DNA of 64,000 bases from an uncultured Flavobacteriaceae bacterium (GCA_947500445.1 CANMSB010000003.1:62001-126000); one strand, 5' to 3'. Positions 52,137-62,467 are shown, counted from the first letter of the stretch. Numbers and translations: made by a program. Notes: generated by a model from the letters alone, not told the origin.

Positions 52137-55100
52137 CTAGACTCTTTGAACGGTGCCCTTTTCAACATCGCTCCATTCCCCATTGCTGTCCTGAACCCTC
52201 ACTTCATATCTTTGGTCGAGATATCTAAGTTTACCTTCGCTAGGTTCTTCTTCCATTAAAAATATGCGATCTACCCCTGTACCTTGTGCATCGTTGTAAT
52301 TGAAAAGTTTGGTATCCCATCTTCGGTCAAATCGGTTATATATCCTTATTTCCACCTGCTGCAATGTTGCACCGTTGTAGGCCTCACTACAATTCGTATC
52401 AAAACAAGTAAATATCCTTACTTGATAATCACAACCGTTTAGACCGCCACAACTTATATTTCGTTTCTCGCCTTTAGCCGCTACCTGTGGTTTTTTAAAC
52501 ATTATTATCGATTCGCTCAACGTTTGGGAAATGCCCGTGGAATTTTCGACCCTAAAATTGATGGTAAAGTTTTCATCGGTTTCCGGAAAAAATTGCATTG
52601 GGGTCGAACCGTAGTCTAAGGGAAGAATATCTCCTTCTCGATATAGTCGGCTCTTATAGTAGATGTATCCCGCACTGGCACCCGTAAACGTAAAGGTCAT
52701 TTCGTAGGTTGTATTGAGATTATGACCTGTACTGGCATTGGTAACTGCCGTCAAAGTAAAAGGCTGCCCTTCGTATTTATCCTCGGAGGATTGACTGATG
52801 TTGAAATCGAAGAATTCCTCGTATTTGTCGAACTGAATGTTGACATCCGCCTTTTTTTCTACTTCCGACGAAGACCGAACGGTAAACTCTATACTATGGT
52901 TCGATTCGGAAATTCCGGTATATTTACCTTGGAACGTACCTATTGGAACGCTGAAGTTCTCGCCAGCGGCATAGGTGGTTCCCTGATATTCAAAAGTACC
53001 GTTGCTTCCTCCTGAAGAATAATACATCACATACGTATCGCCGCCGATACCCAATTCCGATATATTGAAATTGATATCTACAGTATCACCGGTATTGGCC
53101 TGCGATTGAGAAGCATTTGCTGTAAAGTTGAAATTTTTTGGTTCGACAATAATAGTAATGTCAACTGTCTTTTCAAGACCCGTATCGTTCTGCACATAGA
53201 AAGTCAAGTTGATATTTCCGTCATCCGTTCCCAAAAGTTCCCAATTGAAATTTCCTTTTGGAACATCATAAATATTCCCCGCACTGACCTGAGTGCCATT
53301 TTCATTGGTTATAATGGTATTCCCGTTAATACTATATCTCATGGTATAGTCCGAAGAACCGATACTTTCCGAGATATTAAAGTTCAAGGAAGTGATTTCC
53401 CCGACCGAAATATCGGATTTTTGGCTTCCACCGGTAAATAGAAAATCGACCTGATTATAGTTAATTGAGGTGTTTGCCGTATGGGTGACATTGGCAGAAG
53501 ATTCCACGCTCAAAACAATGTCATGCTGCCCGGCTTCCGTTCCGATATACACGACATTGTTATTGTTCGGGCCTAAAAGGAATTTCTCGCCTGGACCATA
53601 TTCAGTTCCATTCACGCGCAACGAACTGTTTCTCCCCGATGAATAAAAGGCCTCATAAGTATCATTGATTCCCTCGGGTATTTCGTCTATGTCGATAATT
53701 ACGTTCACGGGAATATTTGCAAATTCAGAGGTTTTTGAAGGCGTGATATTGACCGTAAAATCATTTTGCTTGGTTTCGAGATCGATTTGAACTGGTCCGA
53801 CCTCCTGACCATAATTATCCGTAACGATAAAGGAAACTTGATGTGAACCCAGACTTTCGGGATAATAGAATAGGGAAAAATTCCCAAGTTCCACGGGATA
53901 CTCGGTCGAATTTTGTAAGGTGTTGCCGCTGATTCCTGTAATTCTCCCATTGCCTTCCAAAAGCTCATAGGATATATTGTAATCAATGTTTTCGGTATTC
54001 CCGTTGGATTTGATATTGAAGTTGAATTGTGTCCGTTCATTCACGAAGACGGAATTACTTTCCGAATTGCCCGAAAACGTAAACGGAATATTTGCGACCT
54101 CGATCTCAACACTATCCAATTTTACTTGTCCATTGGAATCCCTAACATCAAAGTATATCTTACGCTTACCCAATTCTTTACTAGTAAACGTATAATTGTA
54201 AGAGTTTGGCACTATGGTTCTGAATTGGCCCGGTTCCATGACCCCGCCATTGTGGTCCCTGACCGTTCCGCTACCTTCACTAGTCGAAGAAAAGGAATGC
54301 GATATTTCATATTCCACTTCCGAATCTTCATCTTGTGTTTTTAAATCGATTGCAATGGCCAAATTGGTATCCAATTCCACTTGGGTCGATGATGCCGTGG
54401 CATTGAGGATAAAGTCCAAATTCAGAACGTTCAATAACAATTCTTCCGTCAAAGTAGCACCATCGGGAGCCTTGGCCGTTACGATAAGTTTGTGTTCCCC
54501 CAAATTTTCTGGCAAATATTCCAATTCGGAAATGCCTTTGGGTAGGATAAATGGTTTACCCGCATCAAAGACTTCGTTACCAAAATAAAGCTTCCCGGTT
54601 CCGTTTTCTATTTGGTAAACGACCTCGAAATCCCCTTTGTTGTTAGGATCTTCGGTTTCCTTATCCCTGAGTAATGTGACATTTACCGGATTTTTAGAAT
54701 TGATGATAAATTCGTTGACCCCCTTGTTTAGCAAAAAACTAAAGCTGGCGTATTTGGCATGATATAGAAGTTCCAGTTCCTTTTTTCGTGTATTGGTATC
54801 CCAGGCCGAAAATCTGATTTTGTGCGCACCCGTATCGATGGCCACATAATTGTAGGCCCAATTTCGGTCGGTTATCTGTAAAGTGTCCCGCTCACTTATG
54901 GTATCGCCTTCCATCGATAGGAAATATCCCCTGCCTCTATCAGAGGAGAACTTAATAAAGTAATCGACAGTCGTAATTTCCTTTTCCGGTACCAAAGAAA
55001 AGGTAGTCCTGGCATTTTCGAACACAAAGTTTTCTTCTGGATGTTCTTCCGTAAAACTAAAGTCAAAATCATCCTTGATAACATCCTCAAAATCTTTGCT

Positions 55101-55175
55101 ACATGCCAATATCAGGACAAAAGTTGCCAAGATAGCAGCAATCGAAAATCGGGTAGGTCGGATAAAATTTTTCAT
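52137..55175 (-). CDS. traQ: Giant TraQ-like lipoprotein with eight Ig-like repeats
   Basis: A 1012-residue protein starting at ATG 55175 (TTG 55181 is the alternative). The lipobox is VLILAC (Cys about 25). About eight repeats of roughly 95-110 residues follow, each of the DUF3872/TraQ Ig-like type; FTFSGNSESNSVFVNERTQF and FNFTANASQSQANTGDTVDI begin two of them and GxHxIxFxV closes most. The C-terminus is a distinct Cys-containing domain (RNISCGGLNGCDYQVRIFTC). Ordinary TraQ of Bacteroides elements is about 150 aa. It may bridge mating cells, which is inference. Confidence 0.8.
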   Translation of the reverse strand: MKNFIRPTRFSIAAILATFVLILACSKDFEDVIKDDFDFSFTEEHPEENFVFENARTTFSLVPEKEITTVDYFIKFSSDRGRGYFLSMEGDTISERDTLQITDRNWAYNYVAIDTGAHKIRFSAWDTNTRKKELELLYHAKYASFSFLLNKGVNEFIINSKNPVNVTLLRDKETEDPNNKGDFEVVYQIENGTGKLYFGNEVFDAGKPFILPKGISELEYLPENLGEHKLIVTAKAPDGATLTEELLLNVLNLDFILNATASSTQVELDTNLAIAIDLKTQDEDSEVEYEISHSFSSTSEGSGTVRDHNGGVMEPGQFRTIVPNSYNYTFTSKELGKRKIYFDVRDSNGQVKLDSVEIEVANIPFTFSGNSESNSVFVNERTQFNFNIKSNGNTENIDYNISYELLEGNGRITGISGNTLQNSTEYPVELGNFSLFYYPESLGSHQVSFIVTDNYGQEVGPVQIDLETKQNDFTVNITPSKTSEFANIPVNVIIDIDEIPEGINDTYEAFYSSGRNSSLRVNGTEYGPGEKFLLGPNNNNVVYIGTEAGQHDIVLSVESSANVTHTANTSINYNQVDFLFTGGSQKSDISVGEITSLNFNISESIGSSDYTMRYSINGNTIITNENGTQVSAGNIYDVPKGNFNWELLGTDDGNINLTFYVQNDTGLEKTVDITIIVEPKNFNFTANASQSQANTGDTVDINFNISELGIGGDTYVMYYSSGGSNGTFEYQGTTYAAGENFSVPIGTFQGKYTGISESNHSIEFTVRSSSEVEKKADVNIQFDKYEEFFDFNISQSSEDKYEGQPFTLTAVTNASTGHNLNTTYEMTFTFTGASAGYIYYKSRLYREGDILPLDYGSTPMQFFPETDENFTINFRVENSTGISQTLSESIIMFKKPQVAAKGEKRNISCGGLNGCDYQVRIFTCFDTNCSEAYNGATLQQVEIRIYNRFDRRWDTKLFNYNDAQGTGVDRIFLMEEEPSEGKLRYLDQRYEVRVQDSNGEWSDVEKGTVQRV

Positions 55176-55186
55176 TTTCAAAGTGT

Positions 55187-55726
55187 TTAGAACAAGAAAT
55201 ATCTAAGGCCCAATCCGGCATAAGGATAGAATTGGCCTACATCGCTATTTATATGATAATATTCATTTGCCTTGATTAATAGCGAAAAGTCGTTGCTCAG
55301 TGTTATTTCGCCTTCAAGGCCGACGAACATACCGTAGATAAACTGGCTTTTTGCGTCGATAATGGCGCCAGTTTCCAAGAGGCTATTTCCGTTATTGATT
55401 ACTTCGTAACCGATTATGGCCCCGCCGCCCACGTTGACGGCGTATTTTTTAAAATTCTTTTGTTCCCATAACTTAATGAAATACCCGGGCTGTACGGTAA
55501 AGATGTTGTAGGGTATATTAAATGAGCCTTTATCTTCGGCTATAGCCGCAAAAACACTCAATTGGGCATATCGGTTCCTATTCAGATGGTAATTGTACGT
55601 TGCCATAATTCCGAAACCATCCTCGGCATAACCACCACTAAGTCCCACCGAAGAAGCGTAATTGCTACCTTGTGAATACCCAAAGGCTGTTAGTAAAAGA
55701 GCGATCAAAAGTGTGCTAATTTTCAT
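55187..55726 (-). CDS. traO: Conjugal transfer protein TraO
   Basis: A 179-residue outer-membrane barrel protein with signal peptide MKISTLLIALLLTAFGYSQG. GLSGGYAEDGFGIMATYNYH and the last strand FYPYAGLGLRYFLF fit TraO of Bacteroidota conjugative elements. It is part of the outer-membrane section of the transfer apparatus. The order traN-traO-traQ matches the CTnDOT family with traP missing between O and Q. Confidence 0.85.
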   Translation of the reverse strand: MKISTLLIALLLTAFGYSQGSNYASSVGLSGGYAEDGFGIMATYNYHLNRNRYAQLSVFAAIAEDKGSFNIPYNIFTVQPGYFIKLWEQKNFKKYAVNVGGGAIIGYEVINNGNSLLETGAIIDAKSQFIYGMFVGLEGEITLSNDFSLLIKANEYYHINSDVGQFYPYAGLGLRYFLF

Positions 55727-55729
55727 CGG

Positions 55730-56692
55730 TTAAAAGTGTATGGGATTATTGATTATTTCATGGCCTATGGTCATGGATAAATTTCGATTGCCGGACTCTT
55801 CGTCCAGTTCGACCACCACCTCCTTCTTTTCGTCCAAGGCGAATTTTTTGAAGACCAAAACGAAATGGTTCTCGCTTTTACCGGCGACCGTTTTTGGTTG
55901 TTTGTACACGAAGACCGGTTCCAAGCCGAGTTTTTGGTTACTACTGCTGTTTTTATAATTTGTCGCTATTTGGTGTTTCACGAAATTGATGTCCAAATCC
56001 AAGCCTTCCTTATTTTCGATTCGGTACTGAAAGTAGAGTTCGTCCTCATTGAAATAGACCCCTTTTAGCCATAGGAAAACATTATCCAACCTAGAAAAAT
56101 AACGACTAATCTTCGCCTTGTCGAACTGCATATAATAGCACCGTAACCGATAGTATTCCATGGGGTCATTTTCGTACAGTTCTTTGGTGGCCCTATCGAT
56201 AGAATTTATTTCCTTGTTTTTTATTGATGAAGTAGATTGTTCTGCCGTGATTTCTGTTCGTGCTATAATAGTTTCCGGACTTGGAGTTGCAACGTCCACG
56301 TTTCTTAATTGGGCATTACCACTAATATTGGTAATTGCCATTTCAGGCTTGATGTACCAGGTAAACTGTTTTGGTTTTTCCTTTAAGTTCAGGATAAAAT
56401 CATACACATTACCCGATTCGGTTATTACCGTATGATTTGTGAAATTTTCTTTTTCAGTAGCGAGTTCATCGTAGTATAACTTTAAGATTCGGCCGTGAAA
56501 TTTGCTCCCCTCGGCTTTTGGCAGGTCGGCTATGAACCCGTAATCGTTCCCGATAATGCTTTCTGAAATATTTTCGGGAAATATCAAAATGGTCTTATAT
56601 TTTTTGGAAACCTCCAAAGTATCACTACAATCTTGAGCCGCCCCCGAGAGCATAATCATTAATATTGGTATGAAAAAAAACTGTTTTACCAT
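55730..56692 (-). CDS. traN: Conjugal transfer protein TraN
   Basis: A 320-residue exported protein (signal peptide to about residue 17). KKYKTILIFPENISESIIGN near the N-terminus and VFVYKQPKTVAGKSENHFVL near the C-terminus are typical of TraN, the VirB9-like outer-membrane-associated component. Its start lies 4 bp before the stop of traM, so the genes are tightly packed. Confidence 0.9.
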   Translation of the reverse strand: MVKQFFFIPILMIMLSGAAQDCSDTLEVSKKYKTILIFPENISESIIGNDYGFIADLPKAEGSKFHGRILKLYYDELATEKENFTNHTVITESGNVYDFILNLKEKPKQFTWYIKPEMAITNISGNAQLRNVDVATPSPETIIARTEITAEQSTSSIKNKEINSIDRATKELYENDPMEYYRLRCYYMQFDKAKISRYFSRLDNVFLWLKGVYFNEDELYFQYRIENKEGLDLDINFVKHQIATNYKNSSSNQKLGLEPVFVYKQPKTVAGKSENHFVLVFKKFALDEKKEVVVELDEESGNRNLSMTIGHEIINNPIHF

Positions 56693-56696
56693 TTTT

Positions 56697-57704
56697 CTAA
56701 GCTTTTGGTACTAGAAATACACGGTCTCCGTTGACCAATAAAATTTTGTCCCGTTCTTTGTATTTTTTCTTTTGGAAAAAATTGCCGAACGACCGTATCA
56801 GATTTCGTGCAAGCGGCATTTCCGTTGATTCCCCGACCGCTTCTGAAAGTTCGTTTTCACCTTCCTGTTCAACATTGGCCTTGAATTCCTGCATTAATTC
56901 GCCCGCCCTCTCATTATGTAGCCCTATCATTCCATCTTCTTGGTCCAAAGCTGTCAACGAAATCTTTACGTTATCGATATTGGTTACTTCCAATATGATC
57001 CGCGAAGCCTGTATGTTCGAAGTAGCGTAAACGAAAGTGTTCTTTCGGAATCGCTTTCCGTTATAAGAAATGTCTTCCTTTAAAATCAACTTGACCCGAT
57101 TGCCCGGAAGAATGAACTGGTCGCGGTAGATGGCCGCATCTATGGAAACTATGCTTCCGGAAGTTTTGTTTGAAGATTCCACATAAGGTGCGGAATAATC
57201 CTGACTTCTTGAAAGCCTTTCGTCCCGTGCTTCCATTAAGAGTTTTCGATATTCCAGTTTTTCTTCTGCCGCACTCATTTTAGAAGTGTATTCGGTTTGA
57301 GGCGTCTCAGAACTGGCTGACACTTTTGTGACTCCATTATCGTTGGTATCGGCTTCATCCAATGAAAAATTATTAAGCTCTTCCAAAATGCGCTCAAGGG
57401 AATCGTTCTCTTTTCTAGTATCGTTTATGTTTTGAATACGACCGTACTCCCTCAGTTGTTCCAAGGAATCCTTTAAGGACTGTTTGTAATACTCGTTCGG
57501 GTCCTTTACTTCAAGTTCGCTTTTCTGATTTGGTAGGGAATTGTTGTACCCACTATTCGCCGTGTGCTCATCCCCCTTGGCGGATAGCGATTTCAGGCTT
57601 GTGACCACAAAAAATATCAAAAGCAATCCGACAATGGGTACAGCCATTGCGAAGCGCTTGTGCCGCTTTATCCATTTATCGAACCTTTCTTTAATAGTTG
57701 CCAT
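56697..57704 (-). CDS. traM: Conjugal transfer protein TraM
   Basis: A 335-residue protein with one N-terminal transmembrane helix (about 18-38), a charged linker with Glu/Asn-rich coiled segments, and a C-terminal beta domain (SGSIVSIDAAIYRDQFILPG, then GNRVKLILKEDISYNGKRF). This is the VirB10-like subunit linking inner and outer membranes in Bacteroidota transfer systems. The region usually occupied by traL between K and M is only 8 bp here. Confidence 0.9.
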   Translation of the reverse strand: MATIKERFDKWIKRHKRFAMAVPIVGLLLIFFVVTSLKSLSAKGDEHTANSGYNNSLPNQKSELEVKDPNEYYKQSLKDSLEQLREYGRIQNINDTRKENDSLERILEELNNFSLDEADTNDNGVTKVSASSETPQTEYTSKMSAAEEKLEYRKLLMEARDERLSRSQDYSAPYVESSNKTSGSIVSIDAAIYRDQFILPGNRVKLILKEDISYNGKRFRKNTFVYATSNIQASRIILEVTNIDNVKISLTALDQEDGMIGLHNERAGELMQEFKANVEQEGENELSEAVGESTEMPLARNLIRSFGNFFQKKKYKERDKILLVNGDRVFLVPKA

Positions 57705-57712
57705 TTTAATAT

Positions 57713-58330
57713 CTATAGGTCATTGTTATCGACCACTTTAAAATGAATGATTCTTAGACCGTTCAGATTATTGGGCGTTGATGTCGTTTCCTTGATGTAA
57801 CCGGTGGTAATGAGATTTCGGTATTCCGTATCGCCGTTTTTTGTGATCCGTTGTTTGCCCACAAAGTGAAAAGGATAGGGATACCTTGCGTATTCGATCG
57901 AAATGGAATCTTGTTCCACTTCTATGGAGTAGTCACTTTTTGCCACGTCTTCATAATAGTTTTGGTCCACCAAACGGTTATAGAGCCGTTCGCCGGAATG
58001 ATCTATCATATAGAGTGCCTTGCCCTCTATATTTCTTTTTATAAAGCGTAGGTCGGGCTCTAGGGAAAAGAAAAGTTCGTGAAAATTGCCGATATGGCCA
58101 TTGCACAAAATCTCTAGCGCTCGTTTGGGGTCGTTGATGCGCACAGCGGCCACTTTTTGGCCTTTATCCAGCAGATAAAATCTGTTCTTTACACTTTCGT
58201 TCGTGCGATACATCACATAGACGCAGAACAAAACGCAACAAAACATGGACGATAAAGATAAAATAAGAATATTCGTACTTCTCTTATGAACCTTGCTTAA
58301 ATCGTTGAAAACTTTATAATTATCGTTCAT
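57713..58330 (-). CDS. traK: Conjugal transfer protein TraK
   Basis: A 205-residue inner-membrane protein with one helix (about 20-42) and a periplasmic VirB8/NTF2-like domain (VKNRFYLLDKGQKVAAVRIN, KYYEDVAKSDYSIEVEQD-like region). It is the assembly hub of the transfer channel. The gap to traJ is 39 bp. Confidence 0.9.
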   Translation of the reverse strand: MNDNYKVFNDLSKVHKRSTNILILSLSSMFCCVLFCVYVMYRTNESVKNRFYLLDKGQKVAAVRINDPKRALEILCNGHIGNFHELFFSLEPDLRFIKRNIEGKALYMIDHSGERLYNRLVDQNYYEDVAKSDYSIEVEQDSISIEYARYPYPFHFVGKQRITKNGDTEYRNLITTGYIKETTSTPNNLNGLRIIHFKVVDNNDL

Positions 58331-58369
58331 TCGTTGAATGGCATTCGTTAAAAATCCGTTTTAATCGTT

Positions 58370-59287
58370 CTATTGCACCAGGGTCCGTACCCCCTTGGTT
58401 ACACCACCACTTTTTACGTCCATGGCGGCCTGAGCTGTTTTCTTTGCATAGTGCTTGGCTTTGTCCTTCATTTGGGTCGCCCCGACGTTCATGCCCTGCA
58501 CTATAAAATTTGAAAGGGAAGGTGCCTTGAAATAGACAAATATGTTCATCACGACCAATAGGGCACTGGTAAGCACCAATCCCAAATTTGTATCGCCATT
58601 TGTAAGTAAGGTGTCGATGAGCTTTTCCATGACGCGCAACAAGAAATTATCGATGAGGTACAACATGGGAATCCATAGGCAGACGTTCATGAATTTCTGC
58701 AGCCAGGCCTTCCACATACCGGAAAGTGCCGGAATGAATGATAGCCCGATATTAAGCGGCCCGAAAACAATGAGCACAAAGAGATAAATGACCGACATTG
58801 CCTTTATACCCACGAATACCACGGTAGAAATTATGGAGGCGATGGATGTTACCCCAGAGGTCATCAATGCCAAACAGAGCGATTCCAATGCCGCACCGTC
58901 CAACGTGAATAGGTTCCAAGAATCGCCTAATTTGGCCATGGACTCGGATTGGGACATAAAAATCTTCATTTGGAGGATATCCCATGAAATATCATTGGCT
59001 TTGAGCGATAAGCCTATGCCTTGATAAAAATCGAAAATGGCCATTGTGAACACCTTGTATTTCAATAGAACAAATGCCAAAGGAACCCATTTGAGGTATG
59101 CAACTACATCGGCCCTGGTCTGTTCATTGAGATAGACACGCAACGCAATTATTGCAATGCCGATGTAAGCGAACTGTTGTCCGATATTGATTATTGGATC
59201 GACCGTTTCAAAAGCATCTATGATGTACTGATCAAAAAGCGCATTGACCGATTCGCGAATTCCTCTTTCTGTTGTATTGATGACCAT
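58370..59287 (-). CDS. traJ: Conjugal transfer protein TraJ
   Basis: A 305-residue polytopic inner-membrane protein with six to eight helices. AYIGIAIIALRVYLNEQTRA and the late QGMNVGATQMKDKAKHYAKK fit TraJ (VirB6/TrbL-like) of Bacteroidota elements. It forms the channel floor. It lies 4 bp after traI. Confidence 0.9.
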   Translation of the reverse strand: MVINTTERGIRESVNALFDQYIIDAFETVDPIINIGQQFAYIGIAIIALRVYLNEQTRADVVAYLKWVPLAFVLLKYKVFTMAIFDFYQGIGLSLKANDISWDILQMKIFMSQSESMAKLGDSWNLFTLDGAALESLCLALMTSGVTSIASIISTVVFVGIKAMSVIYLFVLIVFGPLNIGLSFIPALSGMWKAWLQKFMNVCLWIPMLYLIDNFLLRVMEKLIDTLLTNGDTNLGLVLTSALLVVMNIFVYFKAPSLSNFIVQGMNVGATQMKDKAKHYAKKTAQAAMDVKSGGVTKGVRTLVQ

Positions 59288-59291
59288 CTTG

Positions 59292-59909
59292 CTAATTTTT
59301 ATTGAGGTTGACCATTGTTTTTCTGGCCAACCTAAAGGAGTTAATCTGTTCCAGACGGTTATTGTAATCGATAAGTTCGTCCAAAATGGCTTCGAGTTTC
59401 GTGTTGATGGAAGTGACTTCCTTCAACCGCTCTTCAGGATGGATTATCGATTTGGTCTTTAAAATCTGATTGCATTGCTTGAACAGATTTTTGGTATCGA
59501 CGATTGCCTCTGTGGAATAGAGTAAAAAATCCTGAATTTCATTTCGTTCTAAATGTTCAAAGTTTTGCACGGTGTTTCTGGAAGTTCGGTACGCCTCTAC
59601 GATTTTATCCTTCAAATCAAGGGTCAACGCTACTTCGGTAGATTTGGTTACGTAAGCCGGAGCTTGCTTTTTGGCCTCCAGTTCCTCTTTAAGTATTTCC
59701 TTGGATTTGGAAGTCAGGTTATTGTTCTTTTCCAAAAGGTTGATCAAACGCGCCAAATTTTTGTTCATAGCCTTCATTTGAATATTGATGTTCATCAATT
59801 GGCTATTAACCATCCCCACGCTTGCATTCGTTGCTACATCCGTAACCGGAATTTGGCCCCAGATCAAAAGCGGGAAAAAGATGATTTTGATAAGAATAAT
59901 TTTTTTCAT
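59292..59909 (-). CDS. traI: Conjugal transfer protein TraI (VirB5-like)
   Basis: A 205-residue exported helical protein with signal peptide MKKIILIKIIFFPLLIWGQ. Long coiled-coil helices (NINIQMKAMNKNLARLINLL, SIIHPEERLKEVTSINTKLE) match TraI of Bacteroidota tra operons, often compared with VirB5. It overlaps traG by 4 bp, so translation is coupled. Confidence 0.82.
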   Translation of the reverse strand: MKKIILIKIIFFPLLIWGQIPVTDVATNASVGMVNSQLMNINIQMKAMNKNLARLINLLEKNNNLTSKSKEILKEELEAKKQAPAYVTKSTEVALTLDLKDKIVEAYRTSRNTVQNFEHLERNEIQDFLLYSTEAIVDTKNLFKQCNQILKTKSIIHPEERLKEVTSINTKLEAILDELIDYNNRLEQINSFRLARKTMVNLNKN

Positions 59910-62467
59910 GTCGTTTCTGGTTTTTTGGAACTTCGGTAGGCATAGGCTTTGGCCGTAAGTTCCCAGTTCTTATGATTGTCCTTAAATAATTGTATGATCT
60001 TGCCGCTTTCCGTGGCATTGGTCTCATAGATGCATTTCTCTTCCAAAGAAGTTTCAATGCCATAAACTTTTACCCGATCCATCCAGCAGAAAGCGACCTC
60101 CCTTAATTTTCTGTCTTCCGGCAGGTCCTTGTTGATGGAAAGAATTAATTGTTTCTGTTTTTCCCCAAGCCCCATAACGGACTGGATTTTGTCAAAGGAC
60201 TTCGCAAAATCGCGCATATCGAGAAATACCTTGATATGCGAATTGACCACAATGGCATTCTTGATTACCTCCGAGGCTATAAAATCACTGACTTTTTGGG
60301 AAATAAATATTGGCTGACCGCCGTACTTTCGAGCCATACGAGACTGGCTGTTGAAATAGTCCACCAGTTCCTTCCTGTCCAATGCCTTCCAAGCCTCGTC
60401 CACCACCATCATCTTATTAATGGACAATTTTGAACGGTCGCTGAGTTTTTTACTGAAAATTTCCATGATCATTAAGGCAGTTATCGGAAACAGCAATTCG
60501 TTGTCAATGAGTTTGCCCAATTTGAAGTACACAATTTTTTCGTCGCTCAATCGGCTTATCCGCTCATCTTCGTGATTGAGCAATTTTCCCCGTGGGCCAT
60601 CTTTGTAATATTTTTCCAGGAGGAAAAGAAATACCTTTGAATTAAATATTTCTTTCGAAATTCCCTTGGCTTTAACAAGAGCCACAATGTGGTCTTTGCA
60701 GTATTCGAAAAAGCTGTCGAAGTTAAAATTCGCCTTATCTTCTGCCCACATCCTTTCATAATAGCCCGAGATCAAGATTTCAAAAACCGTATTCCTGACC
60801 TCTAAGAATAGCTTACTTGTATTGGCATCTTTTTTGTCCCCTGTAATCAGCTTTAGGAGTGTAACCAAATTGATGGTCTTGTTCTCGGTCAATCTATTTT
60901 TACCGTTAGCATCTATGACAGTATCGTAACTGTCCAATTGAAAGGGGTTGAACGTGAAGGGCCTCGCGTCGTCATGTTCGATGACCACTCCCCCGAAAAC
61001 TTCCGTGACCTTGTCATAGGAATTGCCATCTTCCATAATTACCACTTCGGCACCTTGTCGCAATTCCGATGTGATGTAGTGATTAGCGAAGAAAGATTTA
61101 CCGCCACCGGAACCTGAAGCGACCAACATTCCACGGTTGAAAATCCAATCTCTTTCCTCCGGTAATTTGTAAACGCTCACGGACAATGGTCTTCCCGTGG
61201 TACGATCTACCAAACGAAGACCATCGACCGAAGTGGTAGCATCCTTATATTCCCCTTCGAAATAGAGTAGTGATGCCGCCATATCGCTTGACATGGGCAT
61301 ATACATATCCGATGGGATTCCGACTGCATTGCCCGGCACTCCCCCGAAAAAAAGAATTTTTCGGTCGATACTGTTTTCCTTGACATTGATCTTTAGCTTT
61401 TTAAATGCGCTGGAAACCGAGTTGCACAACTTTCGATGCTGTCCGTGTTCATCCCCAAAAGCCAAAATGTTCAAATGGTAAAAAACGATTTCCTTATGGT
61501 TTTCAAGAACGTCCGTATTGAAAGCATATATCTGGTCGGCGTAAATCGCATTGCTATCATCCTTTTTACCGTTGGAAAATTGATTGAAACGCTTTGCTTT
61601 TTTACGCAATTGTTTCATCACTTTATCCTGTTCGGGGATATAGATGTATTGGTTGATGATATGTTCATGTGGAACCTTAAACCCTATGGAGAATAAATTA
61701 CCAACTGGAAACTGATTGTATTTGGTCGAGTACTTCCCATAAACCTCGTTAGTGGATAAATGCTCTTTTGTGAACTGATCTAGGTTTTCGACAGTAAAGA
61801 ATTGGGCTCTTTTATTGCCGACTTGTATGTTATTATCACAAAAATCAATATCGGGCAAATTGGTGTTTTCCGAAGAAAGTCCAAAATATTTGGGGTATAG
61901 TCCATTTTCTAAAAACAGCCAGTCATAGTCCATTACAGTTGCGGTAACCAATCCCGAAGCGTTGATAAGGGCTACCACGCTTTCGACCTTGCTCTCAAAA
62001 TCCGCCAATACTTTTGTGCTAACGAATTCTTGTGGAACAACATTTTCCATATAGAAAACCCTTTTTTTGTTCAGGAAAGAATTCGTTCGCTTTGGGGAAT
62101 ACCTGATATAGTTTTTGGGAACGATACTTACATACAGATAATGTTGGGTTCGTAAAAATGAGCGTTCATTGAAATGGAATTCATTCGCCCGTTCCAAAAA
62201 ATCGCCCTGTAATCTTCCCTTGATCGGTCGGTAGGTTTCCGCAAAGAAAAAATCTTGCTTGTGGAGTAAAGTGTTCGGCCCTAAAATATCTATGATGTTA
62301 AAGAACAATTCGTTTAGTTGAACATACTCTGAACCGTCCAAAGTGAAAACTTCGGGAAGTTCCAATTTTAAGGGTATGGTCACACAACCCTTTTCTTTGG
62401 CTATCAACGAACGGCGTTCGTACCCATAGATGGGAAAGGCATCGTAAAGGGCTAGTTGTTTTTCCAT
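59906..62467 (-). CDS. traG: Conjugation ATPase TraG (VirB4-like)
   Basis: An 853-residue ATPase. Walker A is SGSGGGKSF (451-459) and Walker B is MMVVDEAWKA (686-695). The N-terminal 400 residues are the CagE/VirB4 N-domain; EHIINQYIYIPEQDKV and the charged loop near 280-305 belong to it. It powers assembly and transfer through the channel. In this nomenclature TraG is VirB4-like, not the coupling protein. The coding frame is intact. Confidence 0.96.
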   Translation of the reverse strand: MEKQLALYDAFPIYGYERRSLIAKEKGCVTIPLKLELPEVFTLDGSEYVQLNELFFNIIDILGPNTLLHKQDFFFAETYRPIKGRLQGDFLERANEFHFNERSFLRTQHYLYVSIVPKNYIRYSPKRTNSFLNKKRVFYMENVVPQEFVSTKVLADFESKVESVVALINASGLVTATVMDYDWLFLENGLYPKYFGLSSENTNLPDIDFCDNNIQVGNKRAQFFTVENLDQFTKEHLSTNEVYGKYSTKYNQFPVGNLFSIGFKVPHEHIINQYIYIPEQDKVMKQLRKKAKRFNQFSNGKKDDSNAIYADQIYAFNTDVLENHKEIVFYHLNILAFGDEHGQHRKLCNSVSSAFKKLKINVKENSIDRKILFFGGVPGNAVGIPSDMYMPMSSDMAASLLYFEGEYKDATTSVDGLRLVDRTTGRPLSVSVYKLPEERDWIFNRGMLVASGSGGGKSFFANHYITSELRQGAEVVIMEDGNSYDKVTEVFGGVVIEHDDARPFTFNPFQLDSYDTVIDANGKNRLTENKTINLVTLLKLITGDKKDANTSKLFLEVRNTVFEILISGYYERMWAEDKANFNFDSFFEYCKDHIVALVKAKGISKEIFNSKVFLFLLEKYYKDGPRGKLLNHEDERISRLSDEKIVYFKLGKLIDNELLFPITALMIMEIFSKKLSDRSKLSINKMMVVDEAWKALDRKELVDYFNSQSRMARKYGGQPIFISQKVSDFIASEVIKNAIVVNSHIKVFLDMRDFAKSFDKIQSVMGLGEKQKQLILSINKDLPEDRKLREVAFCWMDRVKVYGIETSLEEKCIYETNATESGKIIQLFKDNHKNWELTAKAYAYRSSKKPETT

